NCBI RefSeq assembly: GCF_004343305.1
Contig: NZ_SMAF01000013.1
Span: 1 to 64,000 of the forward strand
Length of the DNA stretch: 64,000 nucleotides
Direction of reading: 5' to 3'
From: Pseudofulvimonas gallinarii
GTDB taxonomy: Bacteria > Pseudomonadota > Gammaproteobacteria > Xanthomonadales > UBA2363
In this document: positions 1 to 9,855 of the stretch, piece after piece
Position numbering within the stretch: position 1 is the first letter of the stretch
Layout of the letters: each line of letters opens with the position of its first letter
Position numbers and translations under genes: made by a program
Notes under the pieces: model-generated
Databases searched by the model: none
What the model saw: only the letters and a program-made list of their open reading frames with translations
Told to the model about the DNA's origin: nothing

Positions 1-1
1 A

Positions 2-142
2 ACCGGGGTCGCGCGAAGCCCGCTGCGTAGTGGCGAGAAGCTGGCCGATCGGGTCCATGCGCAACTGTCCGACATCAAGCTCCGGCCCGACCTGGCGCGC
101 TCGTTCTTCGGGCATACAAGTGTCGCCTATATTTCTGACTGA
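2..142 (+). CDS. C-terminal fragment of an unidentified protein (cut by window start)
   Basis: An open frame enters from before the window and stops at TGA 140-142, giving 46 residues ending in S-F-F-G-H-T-S-V-A-Y-I-S-D. The G-H followed by a tyrosine is faintly like the end of a tyrosine recombinase, which would suit the edge of an island, but the H-to-Y spacing is too short to rely on. It converges tail to tail with hsdR, whose stop begins at the next base. I do not recognise the family. Confidence 0.3.
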   Translation, partial: TGVARSPLRSGEKLADRVHAQLSDIKLRPDLARSFFGHTSVAYISD

Positions 143-3100
143 TCAGTAAACCTTTCCACCCACGCCCTTGAACTTCTCGACAAAGGCGGCGATTTTCTGG
201 AACACGCTCTGCTTCTTGGTCAGGAATTGCGGGTTCAATGGGCTCATCTTGGGCAGAAGCGCGTTGAGCTCCGTGCCGTTTTCGCTGGCGTACTCACGCT
301 TGAGTGAGGTGGTGATGTATCGCCTGGCGGCCTCGGCGTTGAGGCTCTCACTGTCGATCAGCTCCTGGGCTTCGCGCTGCTGCTCCGCTTGCGCAAATGT
401 GAAGAAAGCCTCGATCACACTGGTCTTGTCGCCAAGCTGGTCCAGGTCGGTCTGATTGATAAAGTCCACCACCAGGCTTTCCTTGGCGCGGTTACCCAGG
501 CTTGCCCGGATCACACGCCGCACCTCATCCACCAGTTCAGACTTGCTCTTGGTCTTCTTGTTGTGCTCGAAGATCAGTTCCAGGATGTAGTCGAGGTTGA
601 TTTCCTGCGACTTCAAGAGATCCACCTCGAAGACCACGTCATCCCAGTCGATGGTCGATTTATCTTTCTCGTCCCCTGCCTTCTGGCGGCGTAGCCAGTC
701 ACGCACGTCGTTGTAGGTCGAGCGGTAGTCCTGAATTTTCCGATCTGGCGGGAGCTTGATCGCCTGCAGCGCGGTCAGGTCTTCATCGCTCAGGTAATGT
801 TTAGCCTTGAATGCTTCCACTGCGGCGGGGTCCGTCAGATCGACGCTCTGCAACGCCTTCAAGCTGGCAAATTCGTCATAGTTCTGCAGCACGTTCTCGA
901 CGCGCAGATACTCGCCGAACAGTTTGACGAAGGCCTTCTTGTCCGCCTCCTTCTCAATGGCGGCAGGGTCGGGGAAGCGCTCTTCCAGTTCCCGCACCAC
1001 ATCCATGAAGCCCCGGCGCGCCTCACCGGTGGCCGCATCGGTGAAGCCTTCCATATACTCCTTGTAGCTTTTCTCCAGCAACACGTTCCGGGTGTTCTTG
1101 TCACCAAACAGGGTGATGGCATCGATGGTCGCCTGTTCCAGATCGCGGAAGGTGACGATGTTGCCGAAGGTCTTGGTGGCGTCAAAAATGCGGTTGGTGC
1201 GCGAATAGGCCTGCATCAGCCCGTGGTAGCGCAGGTTCTTGTCGACAAAAAGCGTGTTGAGCGTGGGGGCATCAAAACCGGTAAGGAACATGCCGACCAC
1301 AATCAGCAGATCGACATCCTGCTCTTTGACGCGCTTGGCCAGGTCGCGGTAGTAGTTCTGGAAGCCATTGCTGTCCACGCTGAAGTTGGTCTTGAACAGC
1401 GCGTTGTAGTCGGCGATGGCCGCGCTCAGGAACTCCTTGGCGCTGCTGTTCATGGCCGACACATCAAAGCTCTCGTCCTGGATATCGCCAATCGCATCCT
1501 GCTCCTCGTTGGCAGCAAACGAGAAGATGGTGGCCACCTTCAACGGCTTGTCGCTGTTCTTCTGCAACTCCCGGAAGCACTCGTAATACAGCTTGGCCGC
1601 ATCCACGCTGCTGACGGCGAACATGGCGTTGAAGCCCTTGTTGCCCGGTTGCAGGCGGTGGGTCTTCTGCCGGAAGTTGTTCAGGATGTACTGGGTGATC
1701 TCGCGGATGCGATCCGGGTGCAGCAGGGCTTGCCGGTTCTCCGCCGCACTCAGCTTCTTCTCGTCCTGTTCGGTCTCGATGGCCTTGAATTGCGGGCGCA
1801 CATCGTTGTAGTCCACCTTGAACTTCAGCACCTTCTCGTCGCGGATCGCATCAGTGATCACGTACGCGTGCAGCTCACGGCCAAACACGCTGGCCGTGGT
1901 TTCGGCGCCCAGTGCGTTCTGCGGGAAAATGGGCGTGCCGGTGAAACCAAACTGGTAGAACCTCTTGAACTTTTTCTTCAGGTTCTTCTGCGCCTCGCCA
2001 AACTGGCTGCGGTGGCACTCATCGAAGATGAACACCACCTGCTTGCCGTAGATGGGCAAGTCGGCCTCGCTCTTCATCAGGTTGTTGAGCTTCTGGATGG
2101 TGGTGACGACGATCTTGTTGTCGTCCTTCTCCAGGTTGCGCTTCAGGCCCGCCGTGCTGTCCGAGCCGTTGACGCTGTCCGGTGAAAAACGCTGGTATTC
2201 CTTCATGGTCTGATAGTCCAGATCCTTGCGATCCACCACGAAGAACACCTTGTCGATGAAGTCCAGCTCAGTGGCCAGGCGCGCTGCCTTGAAGCTGGTC
2301 AAGGTCTTGCCGCTGCCGGTGGTGTGCCAGATGAAGCCACCGCTTTCCGTGTTGCTCCAGTTCCTGGCCTGATAGCTGCTCTTGATCTTCCACAGAATGC
2401 GTTCCGTGGCGGCGATCTGGTAAGGCCGCATCACCAGCAGCGTGTTGCTGACGTCGAACACCGAGTAATGCAGCAGCACATTGAGCAAGGTGTGCTTCTG
2501 GAAGAAGGTGGCCGTGAAGTCCTTCAGGTCCTTGATCAGCGTGTTGTCCGCCTTCGCCCAGTTCATGGTGAAGTCGAAACTGTTCTTGTTGCGCTGCGTG
2601 GTATTGGCAAAGTAACGGGTGTCGGTGCCGTTGGAGATCACGAACAGCTGCAGATACCTGAACAAGGAATGTTCGCTGTTGAAGCTCTCCTTGCTGTAGC
2701 GATGCACCTGGTTGAAGGCTTCCCGGATCGCCACGCCGCGCTTCTTCAGCTCCACCTGCACCAGCGGCAGGCCATTGACCAGAATCGTCACGTCATAGCG
2801 GTTGGCATGACTGCCCGTCTGCTCGAACTGCTTGATCACCTGCACCTTGTTGCGGGCGATGTTCTTCTTGTCCAGCAGGTAAATGTTCTGGATGCGCCCA
2901 TCGTCAAAGATAAAGTCGTGGATGTAGTCGTCGTGAACCTTGCGGGTCTTTTCAACGATGCCCTCGCTGGGCTTGTCCAGCCAGGTTTCCACAAAGCGCA
3001 TCCATTCGCCCTCGGTGAACTGAACGGCGTTGAGTGCCTGCAGCTGCACGCGCACGTTGGCCAGCAAATCGAGGGGCGACTTGATGAACGAAGCAAACTC

Positions 3101-3244
3101 GTAGCCCTGATTGACCAGATCCTGGATCAGCTCCCGTTCCAGGTCGCTTTCGCTCTGGTAGTTCTCGGCAACTTTCCATTCCGGCTCATACCTATCCAGA
3201 ACAATGAAATTCCGGGACTCGGCGATGGTCTTGTAGTCACTCAT
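143..3244 (-). CDS. hsdR: Type I restriction endonuclease subunit R (HsdR)
   Basis: Restriction and DNA-translocation subunit of a type I restriction-modification complex (R2M2S). The protein has 1033 residues. An N-terminal PD-(D/E)xK-like nuclease region lies near residue 158 (YDVTILVNG...QVELKKRG). The SF2 helicase motor follows with Walker A HTTGSGKT near 309, DECH box near 408 and a GFTGTP motif. I start it at ATG 3244 (MSDYKTI). An upstream in-frame start would add about 60 residues that overlap the rhuM remnant and do not look like HsdR. An AAGGAAGG-type ribosome site precedes 3244. The start codon overlaps the stop of a 24-codon frame (ATGA), so translation may be coupled. It is last in the regulator-hsdM-hsdS-rhuM-hsdR transcription unit. 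Composition is less GC-rich than the chromosome to the right. Confidence 0.97.
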   Translation of the reverse strand: MSDYKTIAESRNFIVLDRYEPEWKVAENYQSESDLERELIQDLVNQGYEFASFIKSPLDLLANVRVQLQALNAVQFTEGEWMRFVETWLDKPSEGIVEKTRKVHDDYIHDFIFDDGRIQNIYLLDKKNIARNKVQVIKQFEQTGSHANRYDVTILVNGLPLVQVELKKRGVAIREAFNQVHRYSKESFNSEHSLFRYLQLFVISNGTDTRYFANTTQRNKNSFDFTMNWAKADNTLIKDLKDFTATFFQKHTLLNVLLHYSVFDVSNTLLVMRPYQIAATERILWKIKSSYQARNWSNTESGGFIWHTTGSGKTLTSFKAARLATELDFIDKVFFVVDRKDLDYQTMKEYQRFSPDSVNGSDSTAGLKRNLEKDDNKIVVTTIQKLNNLMKSEADLPIYGKQVVFIFDECHRSQFGEAQKNLKKKFKRFYQFGFTGTPIFPQNALGAETTASVFGRELHAYVITDAIRDEKVLKFKVDYNDVRPQFKAIETEQDEKKLSAAENRQALLHPDRIREITQYILNNFRQKTHRLQPGNKGFNAMFAVSSVDAAKLYYECFRELQKNSDKPLKVATIFSFAANEEQDAIGDIQDESFDVSAMNSSAKEFLSAAIADYNALFKTNFSVDSNGFQNYYRDLAKRVKEQDVDLLIVVGMFLTGFDAPTLNTLFVDKNLRYHGLMQAYSRTNRIFDATKTFGNIVTFRDLEQATIDAITLFGDKNTRNVLLEKSYKEYMEGFTDAATGEARRGFMDVVRELEERFPDPAAIEKEADKKAFVKLFGEYLRVENVLQNYDEFASLKALQSVDLTDPAAVEAFKAKHYLSDEDLTALQAIKLPPDRKIQDYRSTYNDVRDWLRRQKAGDEKDKSTIDWDDVVFEVDLLKSQEINLDYILELIFEHNKKTKSKSELVDEVRRVIRASLGNRAKESLVVDFINQTDLDQLGDKTSVIEAFFTFAQAEQQREAQELIDSESLNAEAARRYITTSLKREYASENGTELNALLPKMSPLNPQFLTKKQSVFQKIAAFVEKFKGVGGKVY

Positions 3245-3315
3245 TCTTCGGCACCCTTCCTTTTCAGCAGCTTTTTCACGGTGCGATCGAAATCGAATTC
3301 GATGCGATACTGCAT
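3241..3315 (-). CDS. 24-residue ORF translationally coupled to hsdR
   Basis: A short frame ([10 protein letters not shown]..., very basic C-terminal half ending K-R-K-G-A-E-E) whose TGA overlaps the hsdR ATG as ATGA. It overlaps the 3' end of the rhuM remnant in another frame. It could be the leftover C-terminus of a gene once between rhuM and hsdR, kept because it couples translation into hsdR, or it may be chance. No family is recognised. Confidence 0.3.
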   Translation of the reverse strand: MQYRIEFDFDRTVKKLLKRKGAEE

Positions 3316-3830
3316 TCGGCAAAAATGTCGGTGATTTGTTGATAAATCCGCCACTCGCTGGCACGTATCGAGCGCACCCGCTCCAGCAGTTCACGGAAAT
3401 AGTCCTTGCCAAAGTAACGGCCATTTTTCAGCCGCTCATCATCCATGGCAAAGCCCTTGATGATGTATTCCTTGATCAGCTGGGTGGCCCAGATACGAAA
3501 CTGTGTAGCCTGCGCCGAATTGACGCGGCAGCCCACCGAGATGACCGCATCGAGGTTGTAGTACTGGGTCTGGTACTTTTTGCCGTCTTCGGCAGTTGTT
3601 TTCAAAATGGAAATAACTAAATCCGGGTTTAGCTCATTACTTTCAAAGATGTTTTTCAGGTGCTTGGAGACGGCAGGCACACCCACGCCAAACAACTCCG
3701 CCATGCGCTTATGGGTCAGCCAAAGGGTCTCGTCGGCAAGCAGAACCTCGACCTTGATCGCGCCATTCGGGGCGGTGTAGAGCAGGAATTCCGTGGTTTG
3801 GTCGCGCAATGTGAGCTGGTATCTTGGCAT
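3276..3830 (-). pseudogene. rhuM: rhuM-family protein, C-terminally truncated
   Basis: The 184 residues match the N-terminal part of the RhuM (virulence RhuM / Fic-Doc-associated) family: an N-terminal wHTH-like part (LTHKRMAELFGVGVPAVSKH) followed by YYNLDAVISVGCRVNS and [22 protein letters not shown]. Full-length members have roughly 330 residues. Here the family sequence stops after ...[10 protein letters not shown], then nine unrelated residues and a stop. The break falls where the small hsdR-coupled frame begins, so a deletion fusing the middle of rhuM to the end of another gene is the likely cause. It lies 12 bp after hsdS on the same strand. RhuM-type genes are common passengers in type I RM loci; their role is unclear. 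Confidence 0.8.
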
Positions 3831-3842
3831 GGCCGTATCCCT

Positions 3843-5129
3843 TTACGCACTGGCGGCGGAAGCGGTTTCAGCTTTGGGAAAGTTGAACAGCAAGTCGCGG
3901 TAATACGCGTATTGCTTCTGGCGCAACTCGATTTCGCGGGGCAAGCCTTCGGTGATGGAGTTGGTCAGGGCGTCGAATTTGTCGAGGATGGCGACGATGC
4001 GGGCTTGTTCGGCAAGTGGGGGGATGGGAATAAGCACGCCTTCCATCTCGCTTTTTCTGATCGATGGTACAGCACCAGAATCATTTGCCACCGACCTCAG
4101 ATCGAACGTTTGTATCCAATAGAAAAGGAACCGGTCGATTATTTCGCTTCCCGGGATCACGCCCATCACGTTGTTGTCGTATGCGGATGGCACGGAAAGA
4201 AGACGCTTTTTGTTCGTCGCCACGGCAGCGCCGATTTTTGGAAATATAACTGTCCCCACAGGTGCCGGCTTTACCCCGAGTTTCCGGATCGTCTCTGCAT
4301 CAACATAATTGTTGGCCTTCTGCATCGTTGTTTCATTCCCAACGATGTTCATGTCGCTGACCTTGTAGAACGGGTACGGGCCTCCGTCATGGCCCTGATA
4401 GGCGTTGGGAAAGCCCCAGCCGCTGCGAACTTCCGCAACGTCTCCCAGCGTTTTCCACTCCACTTCGTCGTCTTCAAAACTCAACAACTGATCGCGATAG
4501 TAGTTGTATTGTTTTCTGCGGGCGGTCAGCTCGGCGGTCAGCTCGGCGGTCAGCTCGGTGAAGCTGTCCAGTATGCGAACGATTTCGGCCTGGATTTCAA
4601 GCGATTTTTGGGGGTTGTCTGGACAAAGGATAGGTACGAGGATTTTTCTGAAACGATCCTTAGATACATTAAAGCGGGTGACACCACTTGCCATCTTGGC
4701 AATTTCAGACCTCATGAAGCTGCTGCGAAAAAGATGCTTTGAAAACCCAGGAGTTATCGGAATATCCTTTTTAAATCGAACTCCAAATGAAAAGCTATTT
4801 AAGAAAACAGCGCCTGCAACGTCCGTCGTGACGGCTGATGACATCCCGACTTCATCCGCGGTCTCGGATGATCCGGTAAAAAGAACATCGCCATACCTAA
4901 CCTCATTCTGCCTTTCTGAATCAGACACTTTGACGCACTCGATGGCAGAGAAGTCAACACTTTTGTTTGCGAAGATATTTTTGTAAGTTACATATTTAGC
5001 GTTTCCGCCTTCGAAGTCAGATTTACTCTTTCCGGTAAGGCCGCCATAGATCTGGGCCAATTCCCCTAATGGCAGCCATTCAACTTCAGCACCATCTAAC
5101 AGCTTTTCCAAGAAGTTCTTGCCGCTCAT
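3843..5129 (-). CDS. hsdS: Type I restriction-modification specificity subunit S (HsdS)
   Basis: DNA sequence-recognition subunit that directs both HsdM methylation and HsdR cleavage. The 428 residues show the expected duplicated layout: target-recognition domain 1 (about 15-180), a conserved helical spacer (about 185-215), target-recognition domain 2 (about 220-385) and a C-terminal conserved helix, with the paired motif [10 protein letters not shown] / [11 protein letters not shown]. The first spacer carries [13 protein letters not shown] from three identical 12-bp repeats, as in the type IC enzymes EcoR124I/EcoDXXI. The ATG overlaps the hsdM stop by 4 bp. The recognition sequence cannot be read from the protein. 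Confidence 0.96.
   Translation of the reverse strand: MSGKNFLEKLLDGAEVEWLPLGELAQIYGGLTGKSKSDFEGGNAKYVTYKNIFANKSVDFSAIECVKVSDSERQNEVRYGDVLFTGSSETADEVGMSSAVTTDVAGAVFLNSFSFGVRFKKDIPITPGFSKHLFRSSFMRSEIAKMASGVTRFNVSKDRFRKILVPILCPDNPQKSLEIQAEIVRILDSFTELTAELTAELTARRKQYNYYRDQLLSFEDDEVEWKTLGDVAEVRSGWGFPNAYQGHDGGPYPFYKVSDMNIVGNETTMQKANNYVDAETIRKLGVKPAPVGTVIFPKIGAAVATNKKRLLSVPSAYDNNVMGVIPGSEIIDRFLFYWIQTFDLRSVANDSGAVPSIRKSEMEGVLIPIPPLAEQARIVAILDKFDALTNSITEGLPREIELRQKQYAYYRDLLFNFPKAETASAASA
4522..4557 (-). repeat. Three tandem 12-bp repeats coding TAEL in HsdS
   Basis: The 12-mer gcggtcagctcg occurs three times end to end without a mismatch (4522-4533, 4534-4545, 4546-4557). On the coding strand it reads as T-A-E-L repeats in the helical spacer between the two recognition domains. 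In type IC HsdS proteins, gain or loss of one such unit is known to change the spacing between the two half-sites by one base pair. Confidence 0.95.
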
Positions 5130-6685
5130 ACCTTCGACTCCTCGCCCTCGATCTCCGCAACGATGGCATCAATGTCCTTGCGCAACTGGTCGATCCGGGC
5201 AACGGTGTTTTTCAGTTCGGCATTGAGCTGGGCGATGTCCACCACTTCGCGGTTGTCCTTGGCTTCCACGTAGCTACTGACCGACAGGTTGTAGTCGTTA
5301 GCCGCCACCTGCTCGAACGGCACGGATCTGGCGAAATGATCGACGTTGGCCTTGCTGTCGAACACAGCCATGATCTGGTCGATGTGCGCATCCATCAGCA
5401 GGTTGTTATTAGTGCCCTTCTTGAACAAGTCGCTGGCGTCGATGAACTGGATGGTGGTATCGGTCTTGTGCTTGGACAGCACCAGGATGTTCACCGCGAT
5501 GGTGGTGCCGTAGAACAGGTTGGGCGCCAGCGATATCACGGTTTCGACGTAGTTGTTATCCACCAGATACTGGCGGATTTTCTGCTCGGCACCGCCCCGG
5601 TAAAAGATGCCGGGGAAGCAGACGATCGCAGCGCGGCCCTTGCTGGAGAGGTAGCTGAGCGCGTGCAGCACAAAGGCAAAGTCGGCCTTGGACTTGGGCG
5701 CAAGCACACCGGCCGGCGCGAAGCGTTCGTCGTTGATCAGTGTCGGGTCGTCGCTGCCGATCCACTTCACCGAATACGGCGGGTTGGAGACGATGGCGTC
5801 GAAGGGCTTTTCGTCGCCAAAGTACGGTTCGGTCAGGGTATTGCCGAGCTGGATGTTGAATTTGTCGTAGTTGATGTTGTGCAGGAACATGTTCATCCGC
5901 GCCAGGTTGTACGTGGTGTGGTTGATTTCCTGCCCAAAGAAGCCGTCTTCGATGATGTGGTCGTCAAACTGCCTCTTGGCTTGCAGCAGCAACGAGCCCG
6001 AACCGCAGGCCGGGTCGTAGATCTTGTTGATGCTGGATTGCCCATGCATCGCCAACCGGGCAATCAGCTTGGAGACCTGCTGCGGGGTGAAGAACTCGCC
6101 GCCGGATTTCCCCGCATTGGCCGCGTAGTTGGAAATCAGGAACTCGTAGGCGTCGCCGAACAGGTCGATATGGCTGGCGTCGAAGCCGCCGAAATCCAGT
6201 TCCGCCACACGTTTGAGCACCTTGGCCAAGCGCTCATTCTTGTCTTTGACGGTATTGCCCAGGCGGTTGCTGGTGGTGTCGAAATCCGCAAACAGGCCTT
6301 TGATGTCATGCTCGGAGGGGTAGCCGCTGGCCGACGCTTCGATGGCCTTGAAGATGTTGGCCAGGTCCGTGTTCAGGCTTTCGTTGGTGTTGGCCTTGGC
6401 GGCGACGTTGGCGAAGAGCTGGCTGGGGTAGATGAAATAGCCCTTGGTCTTGATGGCGTCATCCTTGGCGGCCGCAATGTTAGGGTCATCGTCCGCCATG
6501 GCGGCGTAATTGACGGACGGGTCGCCGCCGGTGATGTAATCGGTGAAGTTTTCGCTGATGAAGCGATAGAACAGCGTGCCCAGCACGTATTGCTTGAAGT
6601 CCCAGCCATCGACGGCACCGCGCACGTCGTTGGCGATATCCCAGATCTTGCGCTGTAGCGCGGCGCGTTGTTCGTTGCTTGTCAT
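5126..6685 (-). CDS. hsdM: Type I DNA methyltransferase subunit M (HsdM)
   Basis: N6-adenine methyltransferase subunit that uses S-adenosylmethionine. It protects host DNA as M2S and forms the restriction complex with HsdR. In 519 residues it shows the N-terminal HsdM helical domain, SAM-binding motif I ([13 protein letters not shown], near 227) and catalytic motif IV NPPY (near 300). The start at 6685 is followed by a typical HsdM N-terminus ([18 protein letters not shown]). It ends overlapping hsdS by 4 bp and begins 29 bp after the WYL regulator, so one operon is likely. Confidence 0.97.
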   Translation of the reverse strand: MTSNEQRAALQRKIWDIANDVRGAVDGWDFKQYVLGTLFYRFISENFTDYITGGDPSVNYAAMADDDPNIAAAKDDAIKTKGYFIYPSQLFANVAAKANTNESLNTDLANIFKAIEASASGYPSEHDIKGLFADFDTTSNRLGNTVKDKNERLAKVLKRVAELDFGGFDASHIDLFGDAYEFLISNYAANAGKSGGEFFTPQQVSKLIARLAMHGQSSINKIYDPACGSGSLLLQAKRQFDDHIIEDGFFGQEINHTTYNLARMNMFLHNINYDKFNIQLGNTLTEPYFGDEKPFDAIVSNPPYSVKWIGSDDPTLINDERFAPAGVLAPKSKADFAFVLHALSYLSSKGRAAIVCFPGIFYRGGAEQKIRQYLVDNNYVETVISLAPNLFYGTTIAVNILVLSKHKTDTTIQFIDASDLFKKGTNNNLLMDAHIDQIMAVFDSKANVDHFARSVPFEQVAANDYNLSVSSYVEAKDNREVVDIAQLNAELKNTVARIDQLRKDIDAIVAEIEGEESKV

Positions 6686-6714
6686 TCTGTTGTTCCTGAT
6701 TCGATCGTCGGTTG

Positions 6715-7635
6715 TTATTTCTTCAAAGCGCCGACTGGGGGTCGATAACCCGGCGCGAGTTTTGCGTTTTCGACGCCATACAAGGCCAGCGGATCACTGA
6801 GCCACAGGCGGTACTGTTCTTCTTTGAGGCGATGGTCGGGCGAGCAGTCCACGCTCCAGCGCAGCAGCATGTAGCCCGCGACGGCGGCACGGACGCGCAT
6901 CCGGATTGAGCCGTCGGTCATCCCGTAGTCCATCTTGATGATCTCGGGGCGCTCAAGACGCGGGTGCGGCACGAAGTCCAGCTCGACGATGCGCGTCCAC
7001 TGGATGTCGTTGTCCGGACGTTCGTTGGCCTGTGGCTCCTCGTCGAGCAGCGTTGGCGTTTCGATACGGGTGATGACGAAGTCCCGAAACTCTCCGCTCT
7101 TGCGATCAAAGGCCCGGACGTGCCAGCGCAGGCCGGTGTCCACCAGCGCGAAGGGAACGATGACGCGCTCGGACTCACCGCTGCTCATCGAGTGGTAGCG
7201 GATGGCGATTGGCCGCTTGGCGTGGATCGCCCGGCAGACCGGGGCCAGCACATCCATCCTGGGATTGCTCAGAGCGGTGGGTGACTCGCACGGCAGCAGC
7301 GGCTGCGTTGCGCCGTTCACCCCATCGCCGAAGCCCAGAGCCAGCGCGGACAGCACGCGCTGCGATGCGTGATCGAACAGCGGGGAGAATGCCTGCCCGA
7401 TACGGTAGATCTTGTTGCTACCGTCAAAGGTGATGTTCTGCGGCGCGATTTCCCGGTACAGCGCCAAATCGCGTGTCGCCCCTGCAGGCGCCACACCAAA
7501 GCGCTCAATCAGCCCTGGGCGACCAATCTCACCGAAGAAGTAGAGCCGGAAGTCGATGTAGGCCAGCCGCTCGCGCTGGGCGTGGCTCAAGCTCTCGACG
7601 CGCGGGGGTTGGGTCACCGAAGGCTCCTCATCCAC
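6715..7635 (-). CDS. WYL-domain transcriptional regulator (BrxR/CapW-like)
   Basis: The 306 residues comprise an N-terminal winged-helix region (about 20-80, [20 protein letters not shown]...), a WYL domain (about 140-215; [24 protein letters not shown]...[10 protein letters not shown]) and a C-terminal WCX-like segment. Regulators of this architecture (BrxR, CapW) are known autorepressors at the head of phage-defence operons. Here the gene is first in the unit and directly precedes hsdM, so control of the type I RM operon is the natural inference. No enzymatic domain is visible. The AT-rich palindromic region upstream (7693-7716) is a candidate operator. Start at 7635. Confidence 0.85.
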   Translation of the reverse strand: MDEEPSVTQPPRVESLSHAQRERLAYIDFRLYFFGEIGRPGLIERFGVAPAGATRDLALYREIAPQNITFDGSNKIYRIGQAFSPLFDHASQRVLSALALGFGDGVNGATQPLLPCESPTALSNPRMDVLAPVCRAIHAKRPIAIRYHSMSSGESERVIVPFALVDTGLRWHVRAFDRKSGEFRDFVITRIETPTLLDEEPQANERPDNDIQWTRIVELDFVPHPRLERPEIIKMDYGMTDGSIRMRVRAAVAGYMLLRWSVDCSPDHRLKEEQYRLWLSDPLALYGVENAKLAPGYRPPVGALKK

Positions 7636-7692
7636 GACGGACGACCGAAAGACTGTGATTGGTTTTATGTTTGTCCATTGGTAGCCGGCTCA

Positions 7693-7716
7693 CATGATCA
7701 AAATGATGATATCATG
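7693..7716. promoter_or_regulatory. AT-rich palindromic candidate operator upstream of the WYL gene
   Basis: A 10-bp perfect palindrome, atgatatcat (7706-7715), sits inside a larger imperfect dyad bounded by catgat (7693-7698) and atcatg (7711-7716). The word atgat is repeated three times. It lies about 60-80 bp before the WYL start codon in an otherwise GC-rich stretch. The function is inferred from position only. Confidence 0.4.
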
Positions 7717-7809
7717 CGCCACTGCTTGTAGCTGAGCAAGCAATCGAAGCGGACAAATCGTCGAATCCACGCCCTCAAGGCCAAGGCGTTACTACTTAAC
7801 TCGGCAAAC

Positions 7810-7841
7810 GGACGCGGGTTCGGTTCCGTGTTCCGCCACCA
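7810..7841 (+). repeat. tRNA/tmRNA 3'-end-like fragment (candidate attachment site)
   Basis: The stretch starts with ggacgcgggttcggttcc and ends in ccgccacca. The spacing between the TTC of the T-loop and the terminal CCA is that of a tRNA or tmRNA 3' end, yet no 5' half is present upstream and the T-stem does not pair. A perfect terminator follows directly. This fits the displaced 3' end of an RNA gene used as an integration site by the island to the left. Two related copies lie at 9514-9531 and 9856-9873. Confidence 0.5.
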
Positions 7842-7843
7842 AG

Positions 7844-7874
7844 ATCCCAACCCTTATCGGTTGGGATTTTTTTT
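7844..7874 (+). terminator. Rho-independent terminator
   Basis: A perfect 9-bp stem, atcccaacc / ggttgggat (7844-7852 and 7859-7867), with a 6-nt loop is followed by a run of eight T on the plus strand. Directly after a CCA-ending RNA-gene fragment, it is probably that gene's native terminator. Confidence 0.9.
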
Positions 7875-8233
7875 GGCTGAAACGCCAATGTTGGCGCGGT
7901 TTCCGGGCATGGCCTCGCGAGCGGTGGGTATGCTCACAGCCTCGTTTTCGCCCCTTCTCGCCTCTCTGTTCTCGGTTTTTCTCTAATGGCCTCGCGAGCG
8001 TTCGCGAGGCTTCCCCCTGGTTTTATGCGGGTTTCGGGTCGATGGGTTGTGGTTGGTCACTGCATGGATGGGGCGACCGAGGGCCGAGCGACCAAAGAAA
8101 ACGGCCTTCAGGCGGTTCCTGGCGCCGGATGCGAGACGGGACGGACTCAACCCCAAACAGCGGCTGGCCATGGCCGCTTAACTCTACTTTTGAGCGCCCC
8201 TAGTTCCGGGGGGATTACCGTCTGCGTCTTTCT
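7875..8233. other. Intergenic region with a repeated 15-mer, no gene seen
   Basis: I find no convincing gene. The word atggcctcgcgagcg occurs at about 7911 and again at 7986. The second copy extends into a palindrome (gcctcgcga / tcgcgaggc) followed by a short C run, possibly a weak terminator. The rest is unstructured to the eye. Confidence 0.5.
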
Positions 8234-9373
8234 TCATGCGCGCCCCCCCCCCGTTGGAGCATCGTCCAACACATAGCTTGTACTGCGCCCGCCTGCATCC
8301 GATTTCCGCAGCACGCCGCGCGCGAGCAGGTCGTTGATGTCACGCAGCGCCGTGTCTGGCGAGCACTTGGCGATCGCCGCCCACTTGCTGCTGGTGAGCT
8401 TGCCCTCGAAGCCATCGAGTAGCCGGTTGAGCAATTTCACCTGTCGCTCGTTCAAAGGTGTGGCTGCCCAGCGCTGCCAGAACCGCGCCTTGGCCAATAC
8501 AGAGTCGAGGGTGTGCTGCGCCTGATCGACGGCGCGATGCAGGGTGTCGAGGAACCAGGCCAGCCACTCGGTGACGTCCATGGACCGCTTCTGGGTGCGC
8601 TCCAGAATATCGTAGTAGGCCTTGCGCTCCCGCTGGATCTGCGCCGACAGGCTGTAGAAGCGCTGCGGGCTGCCGTCGGCGCGCGCCAACAGCAGGTCGC
8701 CGATGGCCCGGGCGATACGGCCGTTGCCGTCGTCGAACGGGTGCAAGGTCACGAACCACAGATGGGCAAGCCCCGCCTTGACGAGCGGTGGCTCACCCGA
8801 GTCCGCATTGACCCATTCGAGGAAACGACCTGTCTCGGTCTCCAGTCGATCGGCGGGCGGCGCCTCGAAATGCACGCGCTGGCGGCCGATGGGACCGGAG
8901 ACCACCTGCATGGGGCCACTGGCATCGTCGCGCCAACTGCCGACCTTGATTTTGGAAAGGCCGGAGTAACCGGTGGGAAAGAGCGCCGCGTGCCAGCCAA
9001 ACAACCGCTCGCGGGTCACTGGCGCCGCGCAGTTGACCGTGGCGTCGAGCACCATCTCCACCACGCCTTCGACATGACGATCGACTGGAGCCAACGCCCC
9101 GATGTCCACGCCGAGCCGGCGCGCGATGGACGAGCGCACGGATTCGACGTTGAGCTGCTCGCCTTCGATCTCGCTGGTCTTGACCACGTCTTCGGTGAGC
9201 GCCGCCAGGCTGGCCTGATCGCGCAGCGCCATGCCCACGTCGGCCAGACGCCCCAGCAAGAGCCCTTGAGCACGACTCACATCCGCCATAGGGCCAGCGA
9301 GCGCCGCCAGGTCGAAGCGCCAGTCCGGCCAGTCACTGGCCTGCCAGATGTACTTGTAATCGCCGCTGTTCAT
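8234..9373 (-). CDS. Fic family protein with DUF4172 N-terminus (protein adenylyltransferase)
   Basis: Fic enzymes transfer AMP or related groups from nucleotides to target proteins. The 379 residues have the DUF4172-type start (YIWQASDWPDWRFD), an inhibitory-helix motif TSEIEGE near residue 67, the Fic core HPFDDGNGRIAR near residue 213 with all catalytic residues intact, and a C-terminal winged helix (about 310-365) fit for DNA binding. An N-terminal S/T-x-x-x-E-G inhibitory motif is the class II arrangement, so it is likely autoinhibited without a separate antitoxin. The last codons run through a G10 homopolymer (8243-8252). The predicted promoter places the transcript start at the ATG, so the mRNA may be leaderless. 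Confidence 0.93.
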   Translation of the reverse strand: MNSGDYKYIWQASDWPDWRFDLAALAGPMADVSRAQGLLLGRLADVGMALRDQASLAALTEDVVKTSEIEGEQLNVESVRSSIARRLGVDIGALAPVDRHVEGVVEMVLDATVNCAAPVTRERLFGWHAALFPTGYSGLSKIKVGSWRDDASGPMQVVSGPIGRQRVHFEAPPADRLETETGRFLEWVNADSGEPPLVKAGLAHLWFVTLHPFDDGNGRIARAIGDLLLARADGSPQRFYSLSAQIQRERKAYYDILERTQKRSMDVTEWLAWFLDTLHRAVDQAQHTLDSVLAKARFWQRWAATPLNERQVKLLNRLLDGFEGKLTSSKWAAIAKCSPDTALRDINDLLARGVLRKSDAGGRSTSYVLDDAPTGGGRA

Positions 9374-9431
9374 GCGGAGATTATGGGCTTCATTCTCCGC
9401 ATGCGCAAGTTATTCACCGCATATAATGCGG
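9371..9431 (-). promoter_or_regulatory. fic promoter with paired inverted repeats
   Basis: On the minus strand, -35 TTGCGC (9403-9408) and -10 CATAAT (9380-9385) are 17 bp apart, putting the start point at about 9373, the fic ATG. A perfect 9-bp inverted repeat, catgcggag / ctccgcatg (9371-9379, 9395-9403), brackets the -10. A second, ccgcat / atgcgg (9417-9422, 9426-9431), lies upstream of the -35. Four copies of the CCGCAT half-site in 61 bp suggest cooperative binding, perhaps by the Fic protein's own C-terminal winged helix. Confidence 0.7.
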
Positions 9432-9513
9432 CGATAGAAGGTGCGATTCCCCGCACCCCGGGCTGCCTTACCCCGGAGTGGGTGTGAATGGGTGTGCTCC
9501 TGGTCGGGGGGAC

Positions 9514-9550
9514 GGACGTGGGTTCGATTCCCGGATCCCGGAATCGAACC
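9514..9550. repeat. T-arm-like fragment with inverted second copy
   Basis: ggacgtgggttcgattcc (9514-9531) matches the attachment-like fragment at 7810. Its core ggttcgattcc (9521-9531) is repeated in exact inverse as ggaatcgaacc (9540-9550) after 8 bp. The structure is an 11-bp stem made of two opposed T-arm sequences. Confidence 0.7.
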
Positions 9551-9855
9551 GGACCAGAGAAGCATACGAATTTGAACGGCCATCTCGGTGACCGATCCGC
9601 GGGGAAAACCGCTTGATCGTCCGCTGACTCTGACCTGTCAACCCCCGCTTTTCGCAGCAGCCAGCAGGACTTATCAACTTGCCGGAACGCCGGTATCGCG
9701 TACTTTCAACGGTCGTTTGGCGCGGGTTGCCCGACCAGCGGCCGCGCCGAGCCAGGCAAGTCAACTTGACCACCCGATCCGGGCGATGTCGTTCCAACGG
9801 CCATTTGACAGAGGTGCGACCTCGGGAAAATGCCTTTCGAGCGAATCTCATGCAC

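Noticed and set aside
797-2185. 462-residue open frame opposite hsdR
   Set aside because: Antisense of well-conserved helicase motifs; no ribosome site or family pattern.
7700-7841. tmRNA or tRNA gene upstream of the terminator at 7844
   Set aside because: A tmRNA would have to overlap the WYL gene, and no 5' partner for the 3' end exists; only the terminal fragment is present.
7986-8009. Palindrome gcctcgcga/tcgcgaggc as a terminator
   Set aside because: No T run follows on either strand and no gene ends nearby; noted only as a repeat.
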